In this document: in pieces, positions 25,393 through 33,254 of the stretch | Layout of the letters: the number at the start of each line of letters is the position of its first letter | Position numbering within the stretch: the first letter of the stretch is position 1 | DNA from: Woeseiaceae bacterium | GTDB taxonomy: Bacteria; Pseudomonadota; Gammaproteobacteria; Steroidobacterales; Woeseiaceae | Reading direction: 5' to 3' | NCBI GenBank assembly: GCA_028280615.1 | Contig: JANQLK010000055.1 | Span: 119,245 to 183,244, forward strand | DNA: 64,000 nucleotides | Made by a program: the position numbers and the translations under genes | The notes under the pieces: model-generated | What the model saw: only the letters and a program-made list of their open reading frames with translations | Database searches by the model: none | Told to the model about the DNA's origin: nothing

Positions 25393-27894
25393 GTGAATCC
25401 CCTGAAGCTCATCGCGCGGCCGCTGTACTGGCTCGCGGGCAAGGTCTTCGCGATCTGGGCGCGGCCCGTCATCCAGCCGGACGTGCCGGCCGACCTGTTC
25501 GAGGACAAGGATGCGGCGATCTGCTACGTCCTCGAGACGGGCGGCCTGGCCGACCTCCTTGCGCTCGAGCGTGCCTGTTCAACGAGCGGCCTGCCGTCAC
25601 CGACGGGCCCGCTCGCATTCGGCAAAGTGCGCGAAACCCACCGCGTCGTCGCGCTGCGGCACGTTGAAGGCTGGTTTGCGAGGCGCCGCTCGCTGCACGG
25701 TTCGCGGCGCCTGGAGCGGCTCGTCGCCGCGGCGGGCGACGACGGGCGGGACCTCCTGTTCATCCCCGTCGGCATCTACTGGGGGCGCTCGCCCGAGAAA
25801 GACCGTTCGCTGTTCAAGCTCATGTTTTCGGAGAACTGGGAAGTCGCGGGCCGGACGCGCAAGTTCTTCGTGACGCTCCTGCAGGGCCGCAATACGCTGC
25901 TCCGGTATTCGGAGCCGCTGCCGCTCAACACGCTGCTCGAAGGCACGACCGACAGGGCGCTCGCGTTTCGCAAGACCCTGCGCGTCCTGCGCGTGCATTT
26001 CAGAAAACGCCGCGTCGCGACGGTCGGGCCGGACCTGTCGCACAGGCGCACGCTCGTCGAGCAGGTGCTCATGGAACCCCCCGTGCTGCGCGCGATCGAG
26101 GCGGAGGCGGAGAAGCAGAGCGGCAACGTGCAGAAGGCGCGCGCCACCGCGCGTCGCTACGCGCTCGAGATCGCCGCGGACATCTCCTATCCGACGATCC
26201 GGGTCGTCGAGCGGTTTCTCAAGTGGCTCTGGCACCGCATCTACGACGGCATCGAGCTCAATCACATGGAGCGCGTGCTGGACGAGGCGGGCGAGGGCAA
26301 GGAGATCATCTACGTTCCGTGTCACCGCAGTCACTTCGACTACCTGCTGCTCGGCTACATCGTCTACGAGCAGGGCCTGCACATCCCGCACGTCGCAGCC
26401 GGCATCAACCTGAACATGCCGATCGTCGGTCCGATCCTGCGCCGCGGCGGCGCGTTCTTCCTTCGCCGGACCTTCAAGGGCAACCGCCTCTATGCGGCCG
26501 TGTTCGACGCCTATTTGCACACGATCCTGTCGCGCGGCCATTCCATCGAGTATTTCGTCGAAGGCGGCCGCAGCCGCACGGGCCGGCTGTTGTCGCCCAA
26601 GGCCGGCATGCTCGCGATGACCGTGCACTCCTTCGTCAAGAGTCCCGAGCGCCCGGTCGTGTTCGTGCCTGTCTACTTCGGCTACGAGAAACTGATCGAG
26701 GGCGACAGCTTCATCAGCGAGCTTGGCGGCGCCGAGAAGCGTAAGGAGACGCTGTTCGGACTGATCCGCTCGGTGAAAGCGCTGCGCGAGAATTTCGGCC
26801 AGGTGTACGTCAACGTCGGCGAACCGATCGACCTGCTCGAGCGCCTGGACGAAAAGCAACCGGACTGGCGCGAGCTCGAAAAGGGCGACGGCGAACGGCC
26901 GGCCTGGATGACGGGCATCATCGACGAACTCGGCGCCGAGATCATGACCTCGATCAATTCCGCCTGCGCCGTGACGCCGATCAGCCTCCTCGCCTATGTG
27001 CTGCTCGCAACGCCGAAGCAGAAGATCGGCCTCGACGAACTCAGGCGTCAGCTCGCGCTGACGATCAGCCTGCTCAAGCGCTTCCGCTACTCCGATTCGG
27101 TCACGGTGCCGGAGCTCACGGTCGACGAGATCATCGAACACGGGGAGAAGCTCAACGTGATCACGCGCTCGAAGCACCCGATGGGCGAGGTCGTGCACAT
27201 GCCCGAGAACACGGCCGTGCTGATGACCTACTTCCGCAACAACATCATGCACCTCCTGGCCGTGCCGGCCTCGGTGGCCTGCTGCTACATACAGGGCCGT
27301 CAGCTCGAGCACGCCGAGCTCAAGCGACTGATTCGCCTGATCTATCCGTTCATGAAGAAGGAGCTGTTCCTGAAGTGGCCGTATCGCGACATCGACGACG
27401 TGACCAGCGAGGCCATCGAAGCGCTGATCGAGATGGAGCTTCTGAGCCGCAGCCGGAACAAGAAGAACCTCGAGCGGCCGCGCGCCGGTTCCGAAAGGGC
27501 CTACCAGCTGCTGATGCTGGGACACACGATGGTGCCGATGCTGCAGCGCTTCTATCTTGCGATTGCCATTCTCGTCCGCAACGGCTCCGGCAACCTGTCG
27601 CGCTCACGCCTCGAGACGCTCTGCCAGCAGAGCGCCGAGCGCCTGTCGATGATCTACGGCCTGCACTCGCCCGACTTCTTCAACAAGACGCTGTTCCACG
27701 ATTTCATTCGTCAGCTCCTGGACCAGGAGGTTCTGCGTCGAAACGGCGACGGCAAGCTCGAGTTCGACGACAACATCGAGAGCATCGGCGCCGACGCCCG
27801 CCTCGTGCTCGGCGAGGAGATCCGGCACTCGATCCTGTCGTTGACCGTCGTGGAAAACGGCGATACCGAGACGCTCGAGGAGGACGCCGCGTGA
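25393..27894 (+). CDS. plsB: glycerol-3-phosphate 1-O-acyltransferase
   Basis: 833 residues from GTG 25393, close to the usual PlsB length. The acyltransferase block I is CHRSHFDYLLL (His311, Asp316); block II is RRGGAFFLRRTFKGN; block III is EYFVEGGRSRTGR; block IV includes VVFVPVYFGYE. It acylates sn-glycerol-3-phosphate at the inner membrane with acyl-ACP or acyl-CoA, the first step of phospholipid synthesis. Its stop overlaps the trhO start as GTGA, so the two are coupled. A 642-residue open frame on the opposite strand is a shadow. Confidence 0.96.
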   Translation: MNPLKLIARPLYWLAGKVFAIWARPVIQPDVPADLFEDKDAAICYVLETGGLADLLALERACSTSGLPSPTGPLAFGKVRETHRVVALRHVEGWFARRRSLHGSRRLERLVAAAGDDGRDLLFIPVGIYWGRSPEKDRSLFKLMFSENWEVAGRTRKFFVTLLQGRNTLLRYSEPLPLNTLLEGTTDRALAFRKTLRVLRVHFRKRRVATVGPDLSHRRTLVEQVLMEPPVLRAIEAEAEKQSGNVQKARATARRYALEIAADISYPTIRVVERFLKWLWHRIYDGIELNHMERVLDEAGEGKEIIYVPCHRSHFDYLLLGYIVYEQGLHIPHVAAGINLNMPIVGPILRRGGAFFLRRTFKGNRLYAAVFDAYLHTILSRGHSIEYFVEGGRSRTGRLLSPKAGMLAMTVHSFVKSPERPVVFVPVYFGYEKLIEGDSFISELGGAEKRKETLFGLIRSVKALRENFGQVYVNVGEPIDLLERLDEKQPDWRELEKGDGERPAWMTGIIDELGAEIMTSINSACAVTPISLLAYVLLATPKQKIGLDELRRQLALTISLLKRFRYSDSVTVPELTVDEIIEHGEKLNVITRSKHPMGEVVHMPENTAVLMTYFRNNIMHLLAVPASVACCYIQGRQLEHAELKRLIRLIYPFMKKELFLKWPYRDIDDVTSEAIEALIEMELLSRSRNKKNLERPRAGSERAYQLLMLGHTMVPMLQRFYLAIAILVRNGSGNLSRSRLETLCQQSAERLSMIYGLHSPDFFNKTLFHDFIRQLLDQEVLRRNGDGKLEFDDNIESIGADARLVLGEEIRHSILSLTVVENGDTETLEEDAA

Positions 27895-28811
27895 AGGTCG
27901 CCGCGTTCTATCGCTTCGTCGATCTCGACGATCCGGCCGGGTTCCGCGACGATCTCGCGGCCGTTTGTGAGGAGCAGGCGCTGTTGGGCACCGTGCTGGT
28001 TGCGGGGGAGGGCGTCAACGGCACGCTTGCCGGCAGCGAGGGACCGATCCGCGCCGTACTGTCGTTCATCGAAGCGACGCTCAAGCTGTCCGAACCGCTG
28101 TCGGCCCGCTGGACCGACGCCAGCGAGGCGCCGTTCCGGCGCATGCGCGTGCGCCTGAAGAAGGAGATCGTGACGCTCGGCCGCGACGACATCCGGCCGC
28201 AGGAGAAGGTGGGCAGGTACGTGAAGCCCGAGGACTGGAACGCGCTCATCGGCGACCCGGACGTACTCGTCATCGATACGCGCAACCGCTACGAGTACGA
28301 GGTCGGCACGTTCCCGCGCGCCGTCGACCCCGGGACCGACAGCTTCCGCGAATTCCCGGCCTACGCCGAGCAACTGGCCGAAACCGACCGCGAACGCCCG
28401 GTCGCGATGTTCTGCACGGGCGGCATCCGCTGCGAGAAGGCGACGGCGCTGATGCTCGAGCTCGGCTTCGAAAACGTCTACCACCTCGAAGGCGGCATCC
28501 TGAACTACCTCGAAAGCATGCCGAGGGAGGACAACCGCTGGCAGGGCGAGTGCTTCGTCTTCGACACCCGCGTCGCCGTCGATCGCGACCGTGCCGAAGG
28601 TGGCTACGTGCAGTGCCACGCCTGCCGCCGGCCGCTGTCGTCAGACGATCTCGCTTCACCCGACTACCGCGAGGGCGTGTCCTGCCCGAAGTGCGTCAGC
28701 GAACTCGCTCCCGAACGTGCGGAGCGGCTCGAAGAACGGCGCAGGCAGGTGGCGCTGGCGCGGCAACGCGGGGAGTCGCATATCGGGCCGGCCGGGGCGG
28801 ACGGCGAGTAG
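27891..28811 (+). CDS. trhO: tRNA uridine(34) hydroxylase (rhodanese TrhO/YceA)
   Basis: 306 residues from GTG 27891, overlapping the plsB stop by 4 bases. An N-terminal acylphosphatase-like domain (FYRFVDLDDPAGFRD) precedes a rhodanese domain with VIDTRNRYEYEVGTF and the active-site loop CTGGIRCEKA (Cys175, Cys181). A C-terminal cysteine-rich part has CHACRRPL and CPKC. TrhO forms 5-hydroxyuridine at tRNA position 34 in the cytosol. The right end of this gene is the last native-looking sequence before the low-GC island. Confidence 0.93.
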   Translation: MKVAAFYRFVDLDDPAGFRDDLAAVCEEQALLGTVLVAGEGVNGTLAGSEGPIRAVLSFIEATLKLSEPLSARWTDASEAPFRRMRVRLKKEIVTLGRDDIRPQEKVGRYVKPEDWNALIGDPDVLVIDTRNRYEYEVGTFPRAVDPGTDSFREFPAYAEQLAETDRERPVAMFCTGGIRCEKATALMLELGFENVYHLEGGILNYLESMPREDNRWQGECFVFDTRVAVDRDRAEGGYVQCHACRRPLSSDDLASPDYREGVSCPKCVSELAPERAERLEERRRQVALARQRGESHIGPAGADGE

Positions 28812-28833
28812 GCCAGGAAGCTATCTGTTACGT

Positions 28834-28881
28834 GCGGAAGTTAAAGCTGATTCGAGGAAAGTTACCGCGGAAACGGGAGCG
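28834..28881 (+). repeat. 48-bp direct repeat with palindromic core, copy 1
   Basis: Matches 30595-30642 at 43 of 48 positions. The shared parts are a 14-base start (GCGGAAGTTAAAGC) and a 24-base core that contains GTTACCGCGGAAAC, a near-palindrome centred on CCGCGG. It lies in the gap between trhO and the kinase gene. Confidence 0.8.
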
Positions 28882-28977
28882 GCGGCTTCGAAAGTCTTGG
28901 CACCCCGAGCGCGGACGCAATGTCTGGCCGGTCACGGCGATTGGCGGTCACCGGGCGCGGGCTTCTGACTCAAGTCG

Positions 28978-29964
28978 CTAGAGTCTTTCTTCAAGGTATT
29001 GAAGCCTTCCGAGTACTTTTCGAGAACTCGGTCTTCCCTGTGCTCCGAGAAGGAACATATCCAGAATCAACTCGAAAAGGTCTGCATGCCCCCATGGAGT
29101 GCCAAGCCCTAGTTTCTTTAGTTTGGCAATAGTCGGCTCGCGGCTCTGTCGCGCGCTCATAATCTCAAACACATGATGTGGGCTGGGAAGAACTCTACCG
29201 CCGAAAAGCTCAAACAAAGTAATGCCGAAACTAAACATGTCAGATCTAACTGTTACGTCTCTAGGCTTGATTGACTGTTCCGGAGACATGTATTTCAGTG
29301 TCCCAAGACCTTGGTGATGGGTCACTGTCAACGTCCCTGTTGCTGCCGCAGCCAAAAAGTCCCCCCACTTTGTAACTCCAAAGTCGCCAAGTTTGACGAC
29401 CGATGGCACATGGTGCGGTGACGTCGAAGACAGGAAGATGTTTGCAGGTTTTACATCGCGATGAGTGATCCTTCGATCGTGCAAATAGCGCAATGCTTGT
29501 GCAACTCTAGCTGCGATTGACAAAGTGGTCTCATTAACAACTACTCCGGTAGAGGGACCTGTCTCCAGATTCCTGATCAACGACTCGAGCGTTCTACCTG
29601 CAACAAACTCCATAACCAAGAACGGATTGCTAATCGCCCCAGATTTGAACGCAGAGCCATTCTCGTTTTCTTCGTAAGCGATAACTTTGATCAGATTCTC
29701 ATGCACCAGACCAGCGCCTCGTGTTCCCTCTCTGCGGAATCGCTGTGCCACGTCATCAAACGCCTTTCGATCGATGTACTTAGGGTCCGGGGCGAGTAGT
29801 TTGACTGCGACAACCTCGCCGCTTTTTGTATCTGTCGCCTTTCTGACGACACCTGCAGCGCCATCTCCGACTTTGCCGCCCATTACGAACTCGCGACCAC
29901 CAGCATTGAACCTTAGGCCGGTTCTCGGATTGCAATTGTCACGGTCAAGGTAGTGCTTTGGCAT
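28978..29964 (-). CDS. Hanks-type serine/threonine protein kinase, cytosolic
   Basis: 328 residues from ATG 29964. All key kinase elements are present: Gly-rich loop GDGAAG (33-38), VAVK with Lys55, HRDVKPAN (Asp170, Asn175), DFG (194-196), an SPE in place of APE (227-229) and SDMFSFG (241-247). There is no membrane helix, PASTA or other sensor domain, so it is a compact soluble kinase. Local GC is far below that of the neighbours and it lies between direct repeats, which points to transfer. No cognate phosphatase or obvious substrate gene is adjacent. Stand-alone kinases of this kind occur in regulation, toxin and phage-defence settings; which applies here is not shown. Confidence 0.88.
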   Translation of the reverse strand: MPKHYLDRDNCNPRTGLRFNAGGREFVMGGKVGDGAAGVVRKATDTKSGEVVAVKLLAPDPKYIDRKAFDDVAQRFRREGTRGAGLVHENLIKVIAYEENENGSAFKSGAISNPFLVMEFVAGRTLESLIRNLETGPSTGVVVNETTLSIAARVAQALRYLHDRRITHRDVKPANIFLSSTSPHHVPSVVKLGDFGVTKWGDFLAAAATGTLTVTHHQGLGTLKYMSPEQSIKPRDVTVRSDMFSFGITLFELFGGRVLPSPHHVFEIMSARQSREPTIAKLKKLGLGTPWGHADLFELILDMFLLGAQGRPSSRKVLGRLQYLEERL

Positions 29965-30041
29965 ATAACAGAGCTCGGTCGAAACAAAGAAGCGCGGCTT
30001 ATCAGAATCAGTCTGAGATAGTTAGCCTAACACCGCAGGAT

Positions 30042-30057
30042 TAGCCGGTACCGGCTA
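30042..30057. promoter_or_regulatory. perfect 16-bp palindrome upstream of the kinase gene
   Basis: TAGCCGGTACCGGCTA is its own reverse complement. It lies 78-93 bases upstream of the kinase ATG (29964, minus strand). It has no loop and no T-run, so it fits a dimer-binding operator or recombination site better than a terminator. Confidence 0.5.
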
Positions 30058-30060
30058 TAA

Positions 30061-30077
30061 GCTGACTTTCAGTCAGC
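30061..30077. promoter_or_regulatory. perfect 7-bp inverted repeat upstream of the kinase gene
   Basis: GCTGACT (30061-30067) and AGTCAGC (30071-30077) around a 3-base TTC spacer, only 3 bases from the neighbouring 16-bp palindrome. It could be a second operator half-site or a stem-loop; no T-run follows. Confidence 0.45.
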
Positions 30078-30311
30078 GAGCTTGTACTTATGTGCTCGGT
30101 ATCCATCACGCTGTACAAACCCGTCCAAGCCCAACCTCTTGCAAGTACGGCATCGGTAATCATTGCCACCTTGATTCCCATCGGATCTCTAATCTCATCG
30201 GAGATTGGCAGCTGGAAATCCTCTCGTGGACCAGTGTGCTACTTTACCGCGAATTGGGCGGAATCAACGTCAGCAAAGGGCTTCATGGATTCTCGTCAGC
30301 TCCAGCAAGGG

Positions 30312-30606
30312 GTCACGAGCCGCCCCTGAACACATTAGCCAACTGGTCGCGTATCGTTCCCTCCTGCCCGCAAGGCAACCCTTAAAACCAGAACCGCAAC
30401 CCCGCAACGATCGTCGTCTCCCGATCGTCCCCACCCGCGGCACGAACGATGTCCGCCGTGTCCCCGAAACTCGCCTGCCACGATACGCCGAGATACGGCA
30501 CGAACTTGCGCGTGAACTCGTAGCGCAGCTGGGCCTCGATCGCGACGTCGTACAGCCCGCTGCCGATGCCGAGTTCGGGCACGTCATCGAGAGCGCGGAA
30601 GTTAAA
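30312..30606 (+). repeat. copB-derived direct repeat, copy A
   Basis: About 295 bases aligning to 32503-32795 in the same orientation. It includes the last 68 codons of copB (about 94 percent identical, 13 differences in 209 bases by hand alignment) and about 75 bases of less conserved downstream sequence. Confidence 0.85.
30382..30597 (-). pseudogene. truncated second copy of copB (C-terminal end only)
   Basis: Minus-strand reading gives the last 68 residues of a CopB outer-membrane protein (from DDVPELGIGSGLYDVA to the terminal GLRFWF), with only 3 amino-acid differences from the intact copB at 32574-33254. Upstream of this point the similarity stops at the 48-bp repeat, so the signal peptide and about 70 percent of the protein are missing. 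An open frame continues to 30678 but its extra N-terminus is unrelated. It is a non-functional fragment. Confidence 0.85.
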
Positions 30607-30642
30607 GCCAAATCGAGGAAAGTTACCGCGGAAACGCGGGCG
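30595..30642 (+). repeat. 48-bp direct repeat with palindromic core, copy 2
   Basis: Matches 28834-28881 at 43 of 48 positions, in the same orientation. Its first 12 bases are shared with the end of the copB-derived repeat, so it marks the exact breakpoint of the truncated copB copy. Confidence 0.8.
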
Positions 30643-30684
30643 CGCATGCGATGGCGGGCTGGAAACGGCCGGGGCCAACAGCGT

Positions 30685-31641
30685 TCAATCACGAACACCA
30701 TCAATGACCAGATTCGCGAAGTTAACAAGATCCCGTCGAACTCGACCGTCGGTTCCGTGCCCAAGGTTGCCGTAGGTGATGAAAGTGACGTTCGCGCCTT
30801 CTCGCATGTAGACAGACTGGGCCGCCGTCCAGCGGTCCGGCATCATCTGCCTCCCGACCAGCTCATGAACGAGACTGCGTTCCGTTTCGGAATAGCCGTC
30901 ATCGAAGAGGGTGGCATCATTCTCATCCAGGGCACCCATGAATATCAGCTGCGGAAGCTCCTTCCAGGCCGATCGACTAAAGCTCTCTCCGGTTAGCGCT
31001 TCGATATCGCTAAGCCCGATTGGATAGACAAGCTGCCTGTCGGAAATGGAAGAAACGGGAAGCATCGGAATACCGTTCACGGCCCCTGATATTACACCCG
31101 CCAGCGATTCGGGATGCAGGAACGCGAAGCGGTTCGAAAACTTACCGCTTGCGGAAAAGCCACAGAGCAAAAAACGCTCGTGAGCTACGATCCCCTTGTC
31201 CTGTAGCCTTGTTCTGGCGTCCTCAACCATGGCGAGCAGCTGTTTGTCCAGTCGCTCCAGCGGGCCTTCACTTATCAGCATGGTGTCCCGGTCCAGGGCG
31301 TGCGTGTAGATTTGCCATTCCCGTTCGGTTCTCGGAAACACCGGCATCAATAGCGGCAAATCAAGTTCTCTGGCGATCGATGGGCCCAAACCGTTGCCCG
31401 TGGCGAAGGCCTTTGTGGATTCAATCTGTCCGTCGAAATCGTCGCTGACCCCGGTGTTGTTTGACTCGACGATGAGCAGCACTTCGTTGGTCAGGTCGGC
31501 TTCGGGTATACGAATCAAATACGGAAAATTGAAACCACGCGATGGATCGGCATCAACCAGCTCCAGGGAATAGTCGTCGGCTCTCGCGATAGTAGCGAGG
31601 AGAACCAGAATCAACATGCAGCTCGTATTTCTGATGCACAT
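30685..31641 (-). CDS. secreted alpha/beta-hydrolase-like protein
   Basis: 318 residues from ATG 31641, which has AAGGA upstream and begins a signal peptide (MCIRNTSCMLILVLLATIA). The frame extends to 31704 but that lacks a binding site. The nucleophile elbow reads LLCGFSASGKFSNRFAFLHP (GxSxG type), with a late His in YGNLGHGTDG and acidic residues between, so a Ser-Asp-His hydrolase is plausible. This resembles poly-hydroxyalkanoate depolymerase or esterase-like secreted proteins; no close family is recognised. GC is lower than in the flanks and the gene lies inside the island. Confidence 0.65.
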   Translation of the reverse strand: MCIRNTSCMLILVLLATIARADDYSLELVDADPSRGFNFPYLIRIPEADLTNEVLLIVESNNTGVSDDFDGQIESTKAFATGNGLGPSIARELDLPLLMPVFPRTEREWQIYTHALDRDTMLISEGPLERLDKQLLAMVEDARTRLQDKGIVAHERFLLCGFSASGKFSNRFAFLHPESLAGVISGAVNGIPMLPVSSISDRQLVYPIGLSDIEALTGESFSRSAWKELPQLIFMGALDENDATLFDDGYSETERSLVHELVGRQMMPDRWTAAQSVYMREGANVTFITYGNLGHGTDGRVRRDLVNFANLVIDGVRD

Positions 31642-31791
31642 TCGGAAATCCTTCCAAGAGTAAGTAATCGGCCCGATCCTCCGGAGTTCTGGTAGCAGCC
31701 GCACTGATTATGTTAGGAAACGCTGCATAGGAAGCGGTGTAGACGTCGCACTTTCGTGTAATCAAGTGGGTCCGTTTCGAGTCAGCAGCGG

Positions 31792-32481
31792 CTATCTTAG
31801 ACTGGTTTCGCCGTTGCCTGGAACGCGAGTAAGAGTGCCACGCGGCGGCCGCTTAACCATGCTGCGGGCGAGCCGAATCAGCTCGGACCGGGAATCAATG
31901 ACGCAGTAGCGCGTTAGGAGTATGTCAAGCGAACCTGCGTCCCGCACGCTTGCACGTGGGCACGCGGTCTGGAGAACAGAGAACTCTTCGATCAGACCGT
32001 CAGCCGGGGTGCGGGAAAGCAGTAAGTACTCACTTCCCGGCCTCGTTCCGATCTGGATAGCCCATAGTTCGATATCACCCTGATCTGCACTCGTTTCGCC
32101 GAGAAACACAAAAAACGACGGTTGGACATCTGCGTCATCGAGCTTCGCTCTCTCTTGCGCACGGAATAGGTTGGCCCAACAGTGGAATACACCATAGTTA
32201 CTGAACCGGTACCACCGCTCATCGCTTTCAGCTATGGCGCCAGTTTCACGGAGTACCCAGTCCCCAAAACCCACACGACTTGCACAGCCAAATGAGTCTT
32301 CATCCTTGAAGTGACGCGGCCAGGCATCGTCGTCGTGCCCGAAGATCGGCAGGTCCGAGTGAACGAGGTCATTTGCCGCTTCCGACACCGACTCATTCGA
32401 CTCTGAAGCAGCGCACGCGCAAACAAGAGAAAGCACCGTCAGGACAACGAAATGCGCTGCTCTGAAAGGTCTGGTAACCAA
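31792..32481 (-). CDS. hypothetical lipoprotein-like protein
   Basis: About 229 residues if TTG 32481 starts it, which gives a compact signal peptide ending LVCAC and so a likely lipid anchor. The frame stays open to ATG 32541, but that start falls inside the copB-derived repeat and adds a polar leader. The mature part has scattered cysteines and an N-terminal acidic region (HDDDAWPRHFKDEDSFGC) and matches no family I know. It lies within the island, 150 bases from the hydrolase-like gene and on the same strand, so the two may form one unit. Start uncertain. Confidence 0.5.
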   Translation of the reverse strand: MVTRPFRAAHFVVLTVLSLVCACAASESNESVSEAANDLVHSDLPIFGHDDDAWPRHFKDEDSFGCASRVGFGDWVLRETGAIAESDERWYRFSNYGVFHCWANLFRAQERAKLDDADVQPSFFVFLGETSADQGDIELWAIQIGTRPGSEYLLLSRTPADGLIEEFSVLQTACPRASVRDAGSLDILLTRYCVIDSRSELIRLARSMVKRPPRGTLTRVPGNGETSLR

Positions 32482-32502
32482 TTTGGCGGCCGTCCGCGAT
32501 GC

Positions 32503-32795
32503 GTCACGGGCCGCCTCTGAATACACTACCCAATTGGTCACGAACCGTGCTCCACCGCCCGCTCAGCAACCCCTCAAAACCAAAACCGCAACCCCGCAAC
32601 GATCGTCGTCTCCCGATCGTCCCCACCCGCGGCACGGACGATGTCCGCCGTGTCCCCGAAACTCGCCTGCCAGGACAGGCCGAGATACGGCGCGAACTTG
32701 CGCGTGAACTCGTAGCGCAGCCGGGCCTCGATGGCGACGTCGTAAAGTCCGCTGCCGATACCGAGTTCGGGTACGTCATCAAGCGCGACGTTAAA
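32503..32795 (+). repeat. copB-derived direct repeat, copy B (resident)
   Basis: This is the 3' end of the intact copB plus about 70 bases downstream; it pairs with copy A at 30312-30606. About 1.9 kb lies between the two copies. Confidence 0.85.
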
Positions 32796-33254
32796 CTCCG
32801 CGCGCGGCTGCAGGATCAACTTCTGGCTGAACAGGATGTCGCGTTCGAACTCGGCGCGGGCGAGGATGTCGCCATCTTCGGAGACGAACATCGCGATGTC
32901 GGTCTCGAAGCGGTAGCGGGCGAAGCCCTGGATGCCGAGCACGGCCGAGCTGACCGCCACGTCGTTGATTTCCGAGTACCGGTAGCCTGCCTGCCAGTCG
33001 AACCAGGCCGTGAAGGCCCGGCTGTAGAGCAGCTGTACCTCGCCCCTGTCGATGCCGCCGTCCGCGGCGTCGCCTTCGGTCTTCCACCAGAACTTGTCGT
33101 AGTCGCCGCCGTGCCAGCCCTGCAGGTCCCAGAGCAGGTCATCGCCGCTCTCGCGATACTCGACGCGTTCGCCAATGGCCACATGCTGGGTCTGCTCGGC
33201 GATGGCGCCCGCGCCGAGCGCCAAGAGCGACGAAGCAGTGAGCGCGCGGATCAT
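32574..33254 (-). CDS. copB: copper resistance protein B
   Basis: 226 residues from ATG 33254, overlapping the copA stop by 4 bases (ATGA). A signal peptide (LLALGAGAIAEQ) precedes an outer-membrane beta-barrel of the CopB family, with family blocks such as GWHGGDYDKFWWKTEGD, LYSRAFTAWFDWQAGYRY, a central ELGIGSGLYDVAIEA and a terminal aromatic (GLRFWF). It lacks the Met/His-rich N-terminal extension of Pseudomonas CopB. It works with CopA in copper sequestration at the outer membrane. Its 3' end is duplicated 2 kb away. Confidence 0.92.
   Translation of the reverse strand: MIRALTASSLLALGAGAIAEQTQHVAIGERVEYRESGDDLLWDLQGWHGGDYDKFWWKTEGDAADGGIDRGEVQLLYSRAFTAWFDWQAGYRYSEINDVAVSSAVLGIQGFARYRFETDIAMFVSEDGDILARAEFERDILFSQKLILQPRAEFNVALDDVPELGIGSGLYDVAIEARLRYEFTRKFAPYLGLSWQASFGDTADIVRAAGGDDRETTIVAGLRFWF

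Larger units (their letters stand above)
29965..30381. other. 417-base gap upstream of the kinase gene
   Basis: Low-GC sequence. Short open frames on the plus strand (for example 30090-30329) have no recognisable composition or start signals and were rejected. The gap holds two perfect palindromes (listed separately) and, from about 30312, the start of the copB-derived repeat. Confidence 0.5.
28812..32502. mobile_element. putative acquired island between trhO and copB
   Basis: About 3.7 kb whose GC drops well below that of its surroundings: one sampled 60-base row in the kinase gene is 40 percent and one in the hydrolase gene is 53 percent, against about 65 elsewhere. It carries a protein kinase gene, a secreted hydrolase-like gene, a lipoprotein-like gene and a broken copB end. 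A 48-bp direct repeat brackets the kinase part (28834 and 30595) and a direct repeat of about 295 bp brackets the hydrolase/lipoprotein part (30312 and 32503). No integrase, transposase or tRNA is visible, so the way it moved is unknown and the borders are approximate. Confidence 0.5.

Noticed and set aside
25597..27525. 642-codon minus-strand open frame opposite plsB
   Set aside because: Shadow of plsB; composition is biased and no motif is seen.
30090..30385. Two overlapping short plus-strand frames in the kinase upstream gap
   Set aside because: No binding site and no family features, and the 3' part runs through the copB-derived repeat.
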